Positions 8,329 to 18,102 of a DNA stretch of 64,000 bases are shown in pieces. The stretch comes from Candidatus Ruminococcus intestinipullorum. Its GTDB lineage: Bacteria; Bacillota; Clostridia; Lachnospirales; Lachnospiraceae. The notes below the pieces were generated by a model that made no database searches, had not been told where the DNA came from, and saw only the letters and a program-made list of their open reading frames with translations. Every line of letters starts with the position of its first letter. The first letter of the stretch is position 1. The translations under genes were made by a program, and so were the position numbers. The stretch covers positions 1-64,000 of the forward strand of contig JAHLFA010000059.1 in the NCBI GenBank assembly GCA_018883985.1, given 5' to 3'.

Positions 8329-10101
8329 ATGTCACATCTATATCAGAGAGCCTATTCTTATAAAAAAAGAAAAAAAGCCGTCTTGTATTCTATTATTTTT
8401 AGTATTTTAATTTCTATAGTATCTATGGCTTCGGGCTGTCAAGTAAAATCAGAAGAGAACCAAGATAACGAATTTCGAGAATTTACAAAAGAAACATTTA
8501 TAGAAGAGGTTTCTTCAAACACAGTAAGCTTACATTATACTTTAAGAGATGAACAAAATTATGGTGTAAAAAATACGCCAATTACATTTGGCAGTTTTAC
8601 AGAAGATTCACAAGAGCGTGCGAAGGTTATACAACAGATGGAAGAGGAGTTGAAGGAATTTTCGTACGGAAGTTTATCAACGGAAAATCAGTTAACCTAT
8701 GATGTAATGCAATATTACTTGGAACTAGCGAAAGAGGGAAATACATATGCAATCTATGAGGAACCACTAGGGATTGTAAGTGGAGTACAGACACAGATGC
8801 CAGTGATACTTTCGGAGTATCAATTTTATGATGAAGAAGATATAGAGGAATACCTAGAACTGATAAAGACGACGCCTGAATATTTTGACTCTTTAATTGC
8901 ATTTGAAAAGAAGAAAGCACAGGCAGGAGTTTTTATGGCAGATTATGCAGTTGACAGTGTTATAGAGCAGTGTCAGGCATTTATGAACATGGGAAATGAA
9001 AATTATTTGATTTCAACTTTTTCAGATAGACTTGATAAATTAGATGAATTATCGTTAGAAAAGAAAAGCCAATATTTGCAGGAAAATGCTTTATTATTGA
9101 AAAGTTATATATTGCCTTCTTATAGTAAGCTTGTACAGTCATTACAAGAGTTAAAGGGAAGTGGAAACAATGAGCAGGGATTATGTTATTTACCAAATGG
9201 GAAAGAGTTCTATTCGTATCTAGTGAGAGAGGCAACTGGTTCTAGGTATTCTGTAACGGAATTAGAAGAATTGACAAGAAAGCAGATTATAGAAGATTTG
9301 GAAGCAATGGAGGCTGTACTTGGAATTACAGCGAAAGAGGCAAAGGAAACAGCCGTGCTAAGTACTTCTGACCCAGAAGAGATTTTAAGACAGTTGGAGA
9401 GAGGGATTGAAACAGCATTTCCAAAGTTAGAAAATACACAGGTAGATGTAAAATATGTACCAGAGGCAATGGAAGAACATTTAAGTCCTGCATTTTATAT
9501 GATTCCAGCATTGGACGCCACAGAAGAAAATGTAATCTATGTAAATGAAGCCCATATGGGAGATGCATTAACATTGTATACAACGCTGGCTCATGAGGGA
9601 TATCCTGGTCATTTATATCAAACAGTTTATTACGCAAGGACCAATCCCGACCCACTAAGAAGTATTTTCAATTTTGGAGGCTATGTAGAAGGATGGGCTA
9701 CTTATGCAGAGATGTGTTCTTATTATCTAGAAACAACATTAAGTAAAGAGCAGGCAACGTTACTTCAGAAGAACAATTCGATTCTATTGGCATTATATGC
9801 TTTGGCAGATATGGGAATCCATTATGATGGATGGAGCAGAGTAGATACAGCAGCATTTTTTAAGCAGTATGGAATTGAAGATACACAAAGTATCAATCGT
9901 ATTTATGAACTTATTATTGGCTCACCAGCAAATTATTTAAAATATTATATAGGATATGTGGAATTTATGCAGTTAAAAAAGGAGTGGATTGCAAAGAAAG
10001 GGGAGCAGTATTCTCAAAAGGAATTTCATAAAGCTGTATTAGATGTAGGTCCTGCACCTTTTGAAATTGTAGAAAAGTATATGTGGAAAGAATGGAAATA
10101 G
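8329..10101 (+). CDS. DUF885 family lipoprotein, predicted metallopeptidase
   Basis: Lipobox-like 'SMASGC', 'LAHEGYPGHLYQ' metal motif, 'GGYVEGWATYAE'; the ORF extends upstream to 8272. Confidence 0.88.
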   Translation: MSHLYQRAYSYKKRKKAVLYSIIFSILISIVSMASGCQVKSEENQDNEFREFTKETFIEEVSSNTVSLHYTLRDEQNYGVKNTPITFGSFTEDSQERAKVIQQMEEELKEFSYGSLSTENQLTYDVMQYYLELAKEGNTYAIYEEPLGIVSGVQTQMPVILSEYQFYDEEDIEEYLELIKTTPEYFDSLIAFEKKKAQAGVFMADYAVDSVIEQCQAFMNMGNENYLISTFSDRLDKLDELSLEKKSQYLQENALLLKSYILPSYSKLVQSLQELKGSGNNEQGLCYLPNGKEFYSYLVREATGSRYSVTELEELTRKQIIEDLEAMEAVLGITAKEAKETAVLSTSDPEEILRQLERGIETAFPKLENTQVDVKYVPEAMEEHLSPAFYMIPALDATEENVIYVNEAHMGDALTLYTTLAHEGYPGHLYQTVYYARTNPDPLRSIFNFGGYVEGWATYAEMCSYYLETTLSKEQATLLQKNNSILLALYALADMGIHYDGWSRVDTAAFFKQYGIEDTQSINRIYELIIGSPANYLKYYIGYVEFMQLKKEWIAKKGEQYSQKEFHKAVLDVGPAPFEIVEKYMWKEWK

Positions 10102-10115
10102 GGGGGAGCCGGTAT

Positions 10116-10718
10116 ATGTTAAATTATTTATGGGCAGGAATGATTATAATTGGTATTATTTTTGGAGCATTTCAAGGGAATATGGAAGAAATTACAAATG
10201 CAGCATTGGATTCTTCCAGAGAAGCTGTAACACTATGCATTACAATGATGGGGGTTATGGCATTTTGGTGTGGATTGATGGAAATTGCATCTAGAGCAGG
10301 CATTATTCAAATGGCATCAAAAAAGCTAACGCCAATTGTGTCATTTTTATTTCCAAATATTCCACGTGGACATAAAGCAAATGAGTATATAACAACCAAT
10401 TTTATTGCAAATTTTTTAGGACTTGGATGGGCTGCAACACCAGCGGGGTTACAGGGAATGGCAGCATTAGCGGATTTAGAAGAAGAGAGAAGGCAAAGAG
10501 GTATTTCTAAAGTACAAAAAGGGGTAGCCTCCAATGAGATGTGTACATTTCTAATTATGAATATTTCATCGTTACAGTTAATACCAATTCATGTGGTTGC
10601 GTATCGAAGTCAATACGGAAGTGTAAATCCAGCAGGTATTGTTGGAGCAGGGATAGTAGCAACAGCTATAAGTACGGGGGTGGCTGTTATATTTTGCAAG
10701 ATTATGGATCGAAAATGA
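10116..10718 (+). CDS. spmA: Spore maturation protein A
   Basis: 'EAVTLCITMMGVMAFWCGLMEIASRAGI', 'TTNFIANFLGLGWAATPAGLQGMAAL'; start chosen by RBS 'ggggggag'. Confidence 0.87.
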   Translation: MLNYLWAGMIIIGIIFGAFQGNMEEITNAALDSSREAVTLCITMMGVMAFWCGLMEIASRAGIIQMASKKLTPIVSFLFPNIPRGHKANEYITTNFIANFLGLGWAATPAGLQGMAALADLEEERRQRGISKVQKGVASNEMCTFLIMNISSLQLIPIHVVAYRSQYGSVNPAGIVGAGIVATAISTGVAVIFCKIMDRK

Positions 10719-10777
10719 TTCAATATACAAAAACGAGTAGCTGAGGTATAATAATAAAAAAACGAATGGAGAACTTT

Positions 10778-12121
10778 ATGCAATTACAATACGAAATCCC
10801 TGATTCTTTCTGGAGTCTTTTTCGTTCTGTAAATCGAGAGGTTTATATTGAGGCGTTACTATGTATTCATGAAGAATATCAGTATAGTAATTATTTTCTA
10901 ACAAAGGAAGTATGTATTCAGATTTTAGGTGATTTGAATGCAAAAAATCGATTTCAGCTTCTTCGTGAAGAGAATGAAACGGATTACGACATGTTGGAAA
11001 CAACAGCATCTAGGATCTTAAGGTGGTTAGTGAAAAATGGCTGGTTGAAGAAGATAGAAGATTATAGCGAAATGACAACCAATATTGTGATTCCAGATTA
11101 TGCAGCTATATTTATTGAAGCATTTGAACGCCTTACTTCGGAAGAATTAGAGGAAACAGAGATTTATATACAAAATGTGTATGCTACACTATTTTCATTT
11201 AAAAATGACTCCCGAGTAAATGTAAATATGCTTCGAACTGCATTGATTAATACAAGAAAATTGAATAAAGCTTTGCAAGATATGCTCCATAATATGGATA
11301 AATTTTTTGAAAGGCTTTTAAATCAGGAATCGTATGAACAACTTTTAAAGGAACACTTAGATGGGTATGTAGAAGAAGTTGTTAAGAAAAAATATCATAT
11401 ACTCAAGACGTCTGATAATTTTTACATTTATAAAATGGATATCAAAAAATGTCTTCGTGAAATGAGAGAAAATGAGGAATGGCTTGAAGCATCGGGGGAT
11501 GCAAAAGAGGATATTTTAGAGCTATTGGATATGATAGAAAGAGGCTTTGACCACATAGAGTATCGAATTGCAAATATTGATAGAGAACACTCAAAATATG
11601 TGCGTGCTACTGTAACAAGGATGAATTATTTGTTAAGTGAAGAAAGTGACACAAAGGGTTTAATTGTACAGCTGCTAAACAAATTATCAGTACAAAAAAA
11701 TCTGCAGTCTATGTTAGAAGCTGTTAGCAGGAAGATGAATTTATCTTGTTTTGAAATGCTCTCTGAAAAGTCATTATACAAGCGAAGAAAGCAAAGAAAA
11801 GACTTTATTCAAGAAATGGGAGAAGAGGAAGAGATTCAAGATTTAAATCGAGAGGATGTTTTAAAGTTAAATAAGATTCAGATGCGATATAGCCGTCAAG
11901 AAATTGAAGACTTTATAGAGTCGCACATAGAAAATGATATTCTGGATACAGAAAGGCTTCACATTGGTACAGAATCAGATTTTGAAAAATTAATACTTGC
12001 ATATGATTACAGTATGAGAAGGAATAGTAAGTACAAGGTACTATCCGAGGAAGGAAAGATTCTTCAAAGTGGAGCTTATAAGTACCCAAGTTTAAAATTT
12101 GTACGTAGGAGGTCCAAATGA
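10778..12121 (+). CDS. jetA: Wadjet anti-plasmid system protein JetA (kleisin-like, DUF5716-type)
   Basis: N-term 'IPDSFWSLFRSVNREVYIEALLCIHEEY'; helical kleisin-like protein, first of a contiguous four-gene jet-type operon. Confidence 0.87.
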   Translation: MQLQYEIPDSFWSLFRSVNREVYIEALLCIHEEYQYSNYFLTKEVCIQILGDLNAKNRFQLLREENETDYDMLETTASRILRWLVKNGWLKKIEDYSEMTTNIVIPDYAAIFIEAFERLTSEELEETEIYIQNVYATLFSFKNDSRVNVNMLRTALINTRKLNKALQDMLHNMDKFFERLLNQESYEQLLKEHLDGYVEEVVKKKYHILKTSDNFYIYKMDIKKCLREMRENEEWLEASGDAKEDILELLDMIERGFDHIEYRIANIDREHSKYVRATVTRMNYLLSEESDTKGLIVQLLNKLSVQKNLQSMLEAVSRKMNLSCFEMLSEKSLYKRRKQRKDFIQEMGEEEEIQDLNREDVLKLNKIQMRYSRQEIEDFIESHIENDILDTERLHIGTESDFEKLILAYDYSMRRNSKYKVLSEEGKILQSGAYKYPSLKFVRRRSK

Positions 12122-12762
12122 TTACATATTATGAACAACTAACAGAAAAAGAACAGGATGAATTAAAGGAAGTGATTCAACTTCTATATCGGCAAACTTT
12201 TCTTTTAGAAAGAAAATATGAAAAACGGACTTCTAGAATGGTAGTTGTACCAGAATATCGTATTTGTAGTAAGCACATGGAGTTTTTAAAGGAGTATTTT
12301 GCTGTAGCAGGGATTACAATAAATGAGAATTTCCATACGGGAGTTATTTCCATACAAGGGGAAGCTGTTTGGGGAGAAAAATTGCCAAAGTTAGCAACTA
12401 TTTATTTATTATTATTAAAGTTAATTTATGATGAACAGATGGCAGCAGTGTCTAATAGTAGTTATATTGTAACTACATTAGGTCAGTTAAATGGAAAAGC
12501 AGGAGAATTCCATATTTTACACAGCATGCCATCTATTACGGAGGTAAGAAGGGCAATTGCATTATTGAAAAAATACCAAATAATAGAACCTTTGGATGTA
12601 TTAGAGGAAATGGACGAAGCAACTAGACTTATTATATATCCATGTATTCATGCAGTATTGTCAGCAGATGATATACGGGAACTGTTAAAAACATTCAGTG
12701 AGGAGGAACACGGTGGAGAAGAAGCAAGCGTTCAAAGCACTATCGAAAATATGCCTGAATAA
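12118..12762 (+). CDS. jetB: Wadjet system protein JetB (MukE-like, DUF4194-type)
   Basis: Small MukE-like protein overlapping jetA by 4 nt and jetC at its 3' end; position and size fit JetB. Confidence 0.82.
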   Translation: MITYYEQLTEKEQDELKEVIQLLYRQTFLLERKYEKRTSRMVVVPEYRICSKHMEFLKEYFAVAGITINENFHTGVISIQGEAVWGEKLPKLATIYLLLLKLIYDEQMAAVSNSSYIVTTLGQLNGKAGEFHILHSMPSITEVRRAIALLKKYQIIEPLDVLEEMDEATRLIIYPCIHAVLSADDIRELLKTFSEEEHGGEEASVQSTIENMPE

Positions 12763-15700
12763 TTGGCACTATATTGATAGAAGAGTATTAAGTTTAAATC
12801 AGGGAGTTAATTTTTTTACAGGGCATTCAGGAAGTGGAAAGTCTACGGTGATTGATGCTCTTCAGATTGTATTGTATGCAAATACAGATGGTCGAGGTTT
12901 TTTTAATAAGGCGGCAGCAGATGATTCTGACAGATCTTTAATAGAATACTTACGAGGAATGGTAAATATTGGAGATAATAATGAGTTTCAATATTTAAGA
13001 AATAAGAACTTTTCAAGTACAATAGTCATAGAGTTAGAGAATACAGATACAAGGGAAAAACAATGTGTTGGTATTGTATTTGATGTGGAAACGGCAACAA
13101 ATGAAATTAGCAGACTATTTTTCTGGCACAAAGGTGGACTTTTAGAAAATCATTATCGAGCAGAAAAAAGATGTCTTACCACTTATGAGATAAAAGAGTA
13201 TTTGCAAAGAAATTTTTCATCATCAGAAGATTACTACTATGGTTCAAGCAATGAGAGGTTTCGTAGACAGCTGTATGATGTATATCTAGGTGGATTAGAT
13301 TCTGAGAAGTTTCCAAGATTGTTTAAACGAGCAATTCCATTTAAGATGAACATTAAATTAGAGGAATTTGTAAAAGAATATATTTGTATGGAGCAGAATC
13401 TACATATTGAGGATTTACAAGAAAGTATTACCCAGTATGGCCGTATGCGAGGCATGATTGAGGAAACATTATCAGAAATTCAGTATCTTCAAAAAATTGA
13501 AGAAAAGTATGGTGAATATGTAGAGCAAAAAGAAGATACAAAGGCGTGCAGTTATCAGATTGCAAGGTTAGAGATTCTTTCTATTGAAGATAAAATGAAA
13601 GAGCTTGAGGAGAGTAGAAAGCAGCTGCAGCAGGAACTTGTAGAGTATCAAGGAAAAGAAGAGAATGTAACAAAAGAGCAGAAAAAATTAGAGCTGCAAT
13701 ATGAAGAAATCCTTTTAAAAATTGCAAGTAGTGGATATGAGGCATTAAAAAAGGATATTGAAAATTTAAATGAGTCACTGGAGCGTCTTGAACATAGTAA
13801 AGCTCGGTGGTTGAAAACGGCAGGAAGTTTGAAAGAATGGCAGGATGTAGAGGTAATATCTAACCAAACACTACGAGATATCGAAGCATTTAAGAAACAG
13901 AAAATTACAGCAGAGCAGCTAGAGAGATTAAAACAAAGTTTAGTAGATGCACGTAATGAATTGGAAGAAGAGTTGCGTGAAACAGATGCGAAATTACGCC
14001 TTATAAAAAAAGAGGAGAAGTCTTTAAAAGAGGAGTTACAAGAGTTAAAACAGGGAAGAAAGGCTTATCCAAGTGAATTAGAAGAAGCAAGATATGAGTT
14101 GAGAAATCGTTTGCAAGAACAATGTGGAAAATTTGTAAATGTACAAATTTTGGCAGATTTATTAGATGTAAGAGATGAAACATGGCATAATGCGATAGAG
14201 GGGTATTTGGGAAATAATAAACTTTTGCTTGTGGTGGAGCCTCAATATGCGAAGATGGCAATGGAAATTTATCAAAATATGGATAAAAGGAAATTTTTTA
14301 AAGCGTCCATCTTAGATACAGAAAAGGTAATGGAACAAGAATGGGAGGCAAAGAAGGGGTCACTGGCAGAAGAACTAAAGGTAAAAGAAGACTATATCCA
14401 GTCGTACATTCATTTTATTCTTGGAAATGTAATGAAATGCGAGAATATTTCCGAGCTTCGCCAGCAAAAAATTGGAATTACAGCAGATTGTATTTTGTAT
14501 AAAAGTTTTCGTTTACAGCATATTAATCCAGAGAATTATACGAAAAAAGCATTTATAGGTGAGAGAAGTACACGTCAACGTATCAGACAATTAGAGGAAC
14601 GAATTCAGACGATTCAAAATGAACGATTGCCATTGCAAGAGTTAATAGAGAAAATAAAGCATAGTTTACGATTAGAATTTCTAGGTCAGCCAATGGAAGA
14701 TTATTTAGGTTGGCTAAAGGATATAGGAGAGATTCCAGAGAAAGAACAGATAAAGCAAGAACTTTTGGAAAAAATGAAAAAGTTAAAAGATGAATCTGTT
14801 ACAGTATGGGAAGAGGAAAAAGAAGAGATTCAGAATCAGCAAAATGTGAAAAAAGATGAATTTGAGAAAGTGAAACATCTGATTTGGAAAAATCAAGAGG
14901 ATACGAATCGCTTACAAAAAATCTACACCAATTTGGACGAGCAGCTAAAAGAAAGGGAAAATGAATTCCAAAGTATTTATGCAGCTAGTGAGCAGTTGGA
15001 AGAGGACTTTCAGTTATATTTGGAGAAGAAACGTACGAGAAATTACGAATCATTAATGAAACAAAGAATAAAAGAGAGGCAGTTGTTGGAGAAGAAATGT
15101 GAAGATTCTTATGAGACATTAATAGAAGTGCGTTCTGAGTATGTGAGAAAATATCCAAATAGAGATTTTTCTGCAACGTTACACGAGAATGAACCATATA
15201 GTAATTTGCTGAAACGGTTGCAGTTTGATGAGCTTGAAAAATATCAAGAAGCTGCCAATATACAGGCAGGTCATGCAATTGAGCATTTTAAAGAGGACTT
15301 TATTTATAAAATACGCTATGCAATTAAGGAAGCCGTCTTAAGAAAGGACGAGCTTAACAGAATTATAAGTAAGCTAAACTTTGGAAAGGACAAGTATCAA
15401 TTTGTCATTACAAAGAATCAAGGTCCTGATGGCCGTTTTTATCGAATGTTTATGGATGAAGCTTTAAGTATTCATCCATCAAAGCTTCGTAGTGGCGTGG
15501 AAAATCAGATGAATATGTTTTCCATGGAGCATGAAGAGGAGTATGGAGAGCTGATGAATGAGTTAATTGAGATTTTTATACCACCTCAAAATGCGACAAG
15601 AGAGGAATTGGACGAGGCTAAAAGAAACATGGAAAAGTATGCGGATTATCGTACATATTTGTCTTTTGATATGCAGCAAATTATACAAGGTGAAAAAGAT

Positions 15701-16078
15701 ATGAAAATTGGTCTTAGTAAGATGATTCGCAAAAATTCTGGAGGAGAGGGGCAGAATCCTTTATATGTAGCACTTCTGGCAAGTTTTGCACAAATTTACC
15801 GAATAAATGATATGCCAAGAATAAGAAGACCAGAAACTCTTCGTTTAGTTATTTTAGATGAGGCATTTTCAAAAATGGATGCGGAGAAAGTAGCAAGCTG
15901 TATTTCTCTAATACGAGGGCTTGGATTTCAGGCAATTATTAGTGCGACAAATGATAAAATACAAAATTATTTGGAAAATGTAGATAAAACATTTGTATAT
16001 GCAAATCCAGATAAGAAGCATATTTCAATTCAGGAATTTGAACGAGAGGAATTTTTGCAGCTGCAAGGAGAAGAGTAG
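12713..16078 (+). CDS. jetC: Wadjet system SMC-like ATPase JetC
   Basis: Walker A 'FFTGHSGSGKSTVIDALQ', long coiled coil, signature 'NSGGEGQ', Walker B 'RLVILDEAFSKMD'; GTG start with 'aggagga' RBS. Confidence 0.92.
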   Translation: MEKKQAFKALSKICLNNWHYIDRRVLSLNQGVNFFTGHSGSGKSTVIDALQIVLYANTDGRGFFNKAAADDSDRSLIEYLRGMVNIGDNNEFQYLRNKNFSSTIVIELENTDTREKQCVGIVFDVETATNEISRLFFWHKGGLLENHYRAEKRCLTTYEIKEYLQRNFSSSEDYYYGSSNERFRRQLYDVYLGGLDSEKFPRLFKRAIPFKMNIKLEEFVKEYICMEQNLHIEDLQESITQYGRMRGMIEETLSEIQYLQKIEEKYGEYVEQKEDTKACSYQIARLEILSIEDKMKELEESRKQLQQELVEYQGKEENVTKEQKKLELQYEEILLKIASSGYEALKKDIENLNESLERLEHSKARWLKTAGSLKEWQDVEVISNQTLRDIEAFKKQKITAEQLERLKQSLVDARNELEEELRETDAKLRLIKKEEKSLKEELQELKQGRKAYPSELEEARYELRNRLQEQCGKFVNVQILADLLDVRDETWHNAIEGYLGNNKLLLVVEPQYAKMAMEIYQNMDKRKFFKASILDTEKVMEQEWEAKKGSLAEELKVKEDYIQSYIHFILGNVMKCENISELRQQKIGITADCILYKSFRLQHINPENYTKKAFIGERSTRQRIRQLEERIQTIQNERLPLQELIEKIKHSLRLEFLGQPMEDYLGWLKDIGEIPEKEQIKQELLEKMKKLKDESVTVWEEEKEEIQNQQNVKKDEFEKVKHLIWKNQEDTNRLQKIYTNLDEQLKERENEFQSIYAASEQLEEDFQLYLEKKRTRNYESLMKQRIKERQLLEKKCEDSYETLIEVRSEYVRKYPNRDFSATLHENEPYSNLLKRLQFDELEKYQEAANIQAGHAIEHFKEDFIYKIRYAIKEAVLRKDELNRIISKLNFGKDKYQFVITKNQGPDGRFYRMFMDEALSIHPSKLRSGVENQMNMFSMEHEEEYGELMNELIEIFIPPQNATREELDEAKRNMEKYADYRTYLSFDMQQIIQGEKDMKIGLSKMIRKNSGGEGQNPLYVALLASFAQIYRINDMPRIRRPETLRLVILDEAFSKMDAEKVASCISLIRGLGFQAIISATNDKIQNYLENVDKTFVYANPDKKHISIQEFEREEFLQLQGEE

Positions 16079-16080
16079 AG

Positions 16081-17295
16081 ATGGAGTATCTGGTTGGGAA
16101 GATTGTTGAACAGATTGAAAATAGTAAAAATGATTGGAGAGATGGTGCGAAGGGGAATCGGTCACTGAGTAATAAAAAGGGGGAGTTGTATAGCAAGGAG
16201 CATATCAAATCTGAAGTAGTAGAGGATGCCATTAAGCTAGAGAAGACTGGGTTGATTGAAATTGAGTGGCTAAAAGGATTTCGGGGAAACGATATTGAAA
16301 GGTTGAAATATCAGCTGGAAAAGAAAGAATTGTTGTATGAGTACTATAGAAATCACATAGATGAAACGTTTGTAAAAAGACAAGATATGGTGCGAAAATA
16401 TCGGACATATTTAGAGGAAGTATTGAAAGGTATTCGTACACCTTGGATTCGTTGTTATTATGAAGATTTATTGGAAAATACAGATATTAAGAATCCAGCA
16501 AAACAGTTAGCAAAGCAGGAAAAATATGCCCCTTGTTTTCAAGGGCTAGACCAATTGAAAGAGCCTATATTTAAGCGAATCTTTAGCAAATATTATTTAG
16601 GTGATTCTAAAAAATTTGAAAACGAATGTCAAAATCATATTGTTTCGGTTGCGAGGAAATATTTTACAGAAGTGATAGAGCCAGAGATGGAGGATTATGA
16701 AGTTTTATCACAATTGCTCATTGAGGGTTACTCACAGGAAATGATGGTGAAAGGTCCTTTGTACGTATGTGTGCCTTTTGCAGATGGTGATAGAGTTATA
16801 TGCACAAAGGACTGGAAATATGGAGTGTCATTTAATAGTGAAATGCTAAAAAATGCAAAAATTTTGGAGGATCAGCCTCAGATAAAGAGAGTAATCTCAA
16901 TTGAGAATAAGGCAAATTTTATTTGTGCAGATTATGAGGAAGATACCATTTATGTATTTAGCCATGGGTATTTTTCACCGTTAGAAAGACAGTTCTTATG
17001 TAAATTGGAGAAAGTATTGGAAAAGAATATTCAAAATGTGGAATATCATCATAGTGGGGATTTGGATTATGGTGGAGTAAAGATTTTCCAATATATAAGA
17101 AATAGAATTTTTCCAAAACTAAAACCATTGTGGATGGATGTGGAAACTTTTCAAAAATATAAGGAATATGGATATGAGATAGAACCATCCACAATGGAGA
17201 AGTTAGAACAATTGAAAGAAACAGAATTACAGGATTTAATTGACGTAATGGTAGAAACAGGAATTGGAATAGAACAGGAAAGTTTTTTAGTGTAA
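16081..17295 (+). CDS. jetD: Wadjet system Toprim nuclease JetD (DUF3322/DUF2220-type)
   Basis: Toprim-like 'VISIENKANF' and 'YHHSGDLDYGGVKIFQYIRNR' (E...DxD), immediately downstream of jetC. Confidence 0.9.
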   Translation: MEYLVGKIVEQIENSKNDWRDGAKGNRSLSNKKGELYSKEHIKSEVVEDAIKLEKTGLIEIEWLKGFRGNDIERLKYQLEKKELLYEYYRNHIDETFVKRQDMVRKYRTYLEEVLKGIRTPWIRCYYEDLLENTDIKNPAKQLAKQEKYAPCFQGLDQLKEPIFKRIFSKYYLGDSKKFENECQNHIVSVARKYFTEVIEPEMEDYEVLSQLLIEGYSQEMMVKGPLYVCVPFADGDRVICTKDWKYGVSFNSEMLKNAKILEDQPQIKRVISIENKANFICADYEEDTIYVFSHGYFSPLERQFLCKLEKVLEKNIQNVEYHHSGDLDYGGVKIFQYIRNRIFPKLKPLWMDVETFQKYKEYGYEIEPSTMEKLEQLKETELQDLIDVMVETGIGIEQESFLV

Positions 17296-17309
17296 AGGGA
17301 GATGGAAAA

Positions 17310-17843
17310 ATGAAATTAATGATAGCATCAGATATACATGGTTCAGCATATTATTGCAGAAAATTGTTGGAGGCATATAAGAGAGAAGAGGCAGATAGAC
17401 TTTTGCTTTTGGGGGATATTTTGTATCATGGGCCAAGAAATGATTTGCCAAGGGAATATGCACCAAAGGAAGTAATACAGCTTCTAAATTCTATGAAGAA
17501 TGAGATTTTGTGTGTAAGGGGGAATTGCGATACAGAGGTGGATCAAATGGTATTGGAATTTCCGATTTTGGCAGAATATGCATTGATAGAAGTGGATGGA
17601 AAAACAATGTTTGCTACACATGGACATAAGTGGAATCCACAAAACTTACCTATGTTGAAAGATGGGGATGTACTATTGAATGGACATACACACGTGCCAG
17701 CATGCGAGGAGATAAAGTTGGAGGGTGGAGGAACAGTATTGTATGTGAATCCAGGCTCTGTTTCAATTCCGAAGGAAAATTCAGGGCATGGTTATATGGT
17801 GTATGATAAAGGAAAATTTGTAATCGGGGACGTAGTCAAATGA
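17310..17843 (+). CDS. YfcE/MJ0936 family phosphodiesterase
   Basis: 'MIASDIHGS', 'LLLGDILYHGPRN', 'VRGNCDTEVD', 'THGHKW', 'LNGHTHVPA', 'VNPGSVSIPK'. Confidence 0.93.
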   Translation: MKLMIASDIHGSAYYCRKLLEAYKREEADRLLLLGDILYHGPRNDLPREYAPKEVIQLLNSMKNEILCVRGNCDTEVDQMVLEFPILAEYALIEVDGKTMFATHGHKWNPQNLPMLKDGDVLLNGHTHVPACEEIKLEGGGTVLYVNPGSVSIPKENSGHGYMVYDKGKFVIGDVVK

Positions 17844-17865
17844 TTTTGACTACGTCCCCGATTAC
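17820..17865. repeat. Palindromic element PAL2 (21-bp perfect arms, 4-nt loop)
   Basis: GTAATCGGGGACGTAGTCAAA-TGAT-TTTGACTACGTCCCCGATTAC; same core as PAL1; phosphodiesterase stop codon lies in the loop. Confidence 0.93.
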
Positions 17866-17984
17866 AATTCACTGTGTCCCACTTGCAAGAAAGGTCCTAT
17901 TTTATAGAGAAAAAATAATAAAAAAAGGACGTTATTTGCAGGAGGGACAGGGTAAAATAAAAAAAGGGACAGGATAAACTTCAA

Positions 17985-18023
17985 ATAGGGACGTACTCAA
18001 ATCAGATTTACTACGTCCCCGAT
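17985..18023. repeat. Degraded palindromic element PAL3, same family
   Basis: ATAGGGACGTACTCAAATC-A-GATTTACTACGTCCCCGAT, imperfect arms with the same GGGACGTA core. Confidence 0.8.
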
Positions 18024-18028
18024 AAGAG

Positions 18029-18057
18029 TTGACATGAAGTTTTTGCTGTGATACGAT
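18029..18057 (+). promoter_or_regulatory. Sigma-A-type promoter upstream of metG
   Basis: TTGACA - 17 nt - TACGAT. Confidence 0.65.
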
Positions 18058-18102
18058 TTTTAGCAATGATATGATGACGGTCTTTAAAGAGGAGAAGGAA
18101 AT

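Noticed and set aside
18024-18102. Possible T-box or SAM riboswitch ahead of metG
   Set aside because: The leader from the promoter to the start is only ~45 nt; too short and no T-box motif (TGGNACCGCG)
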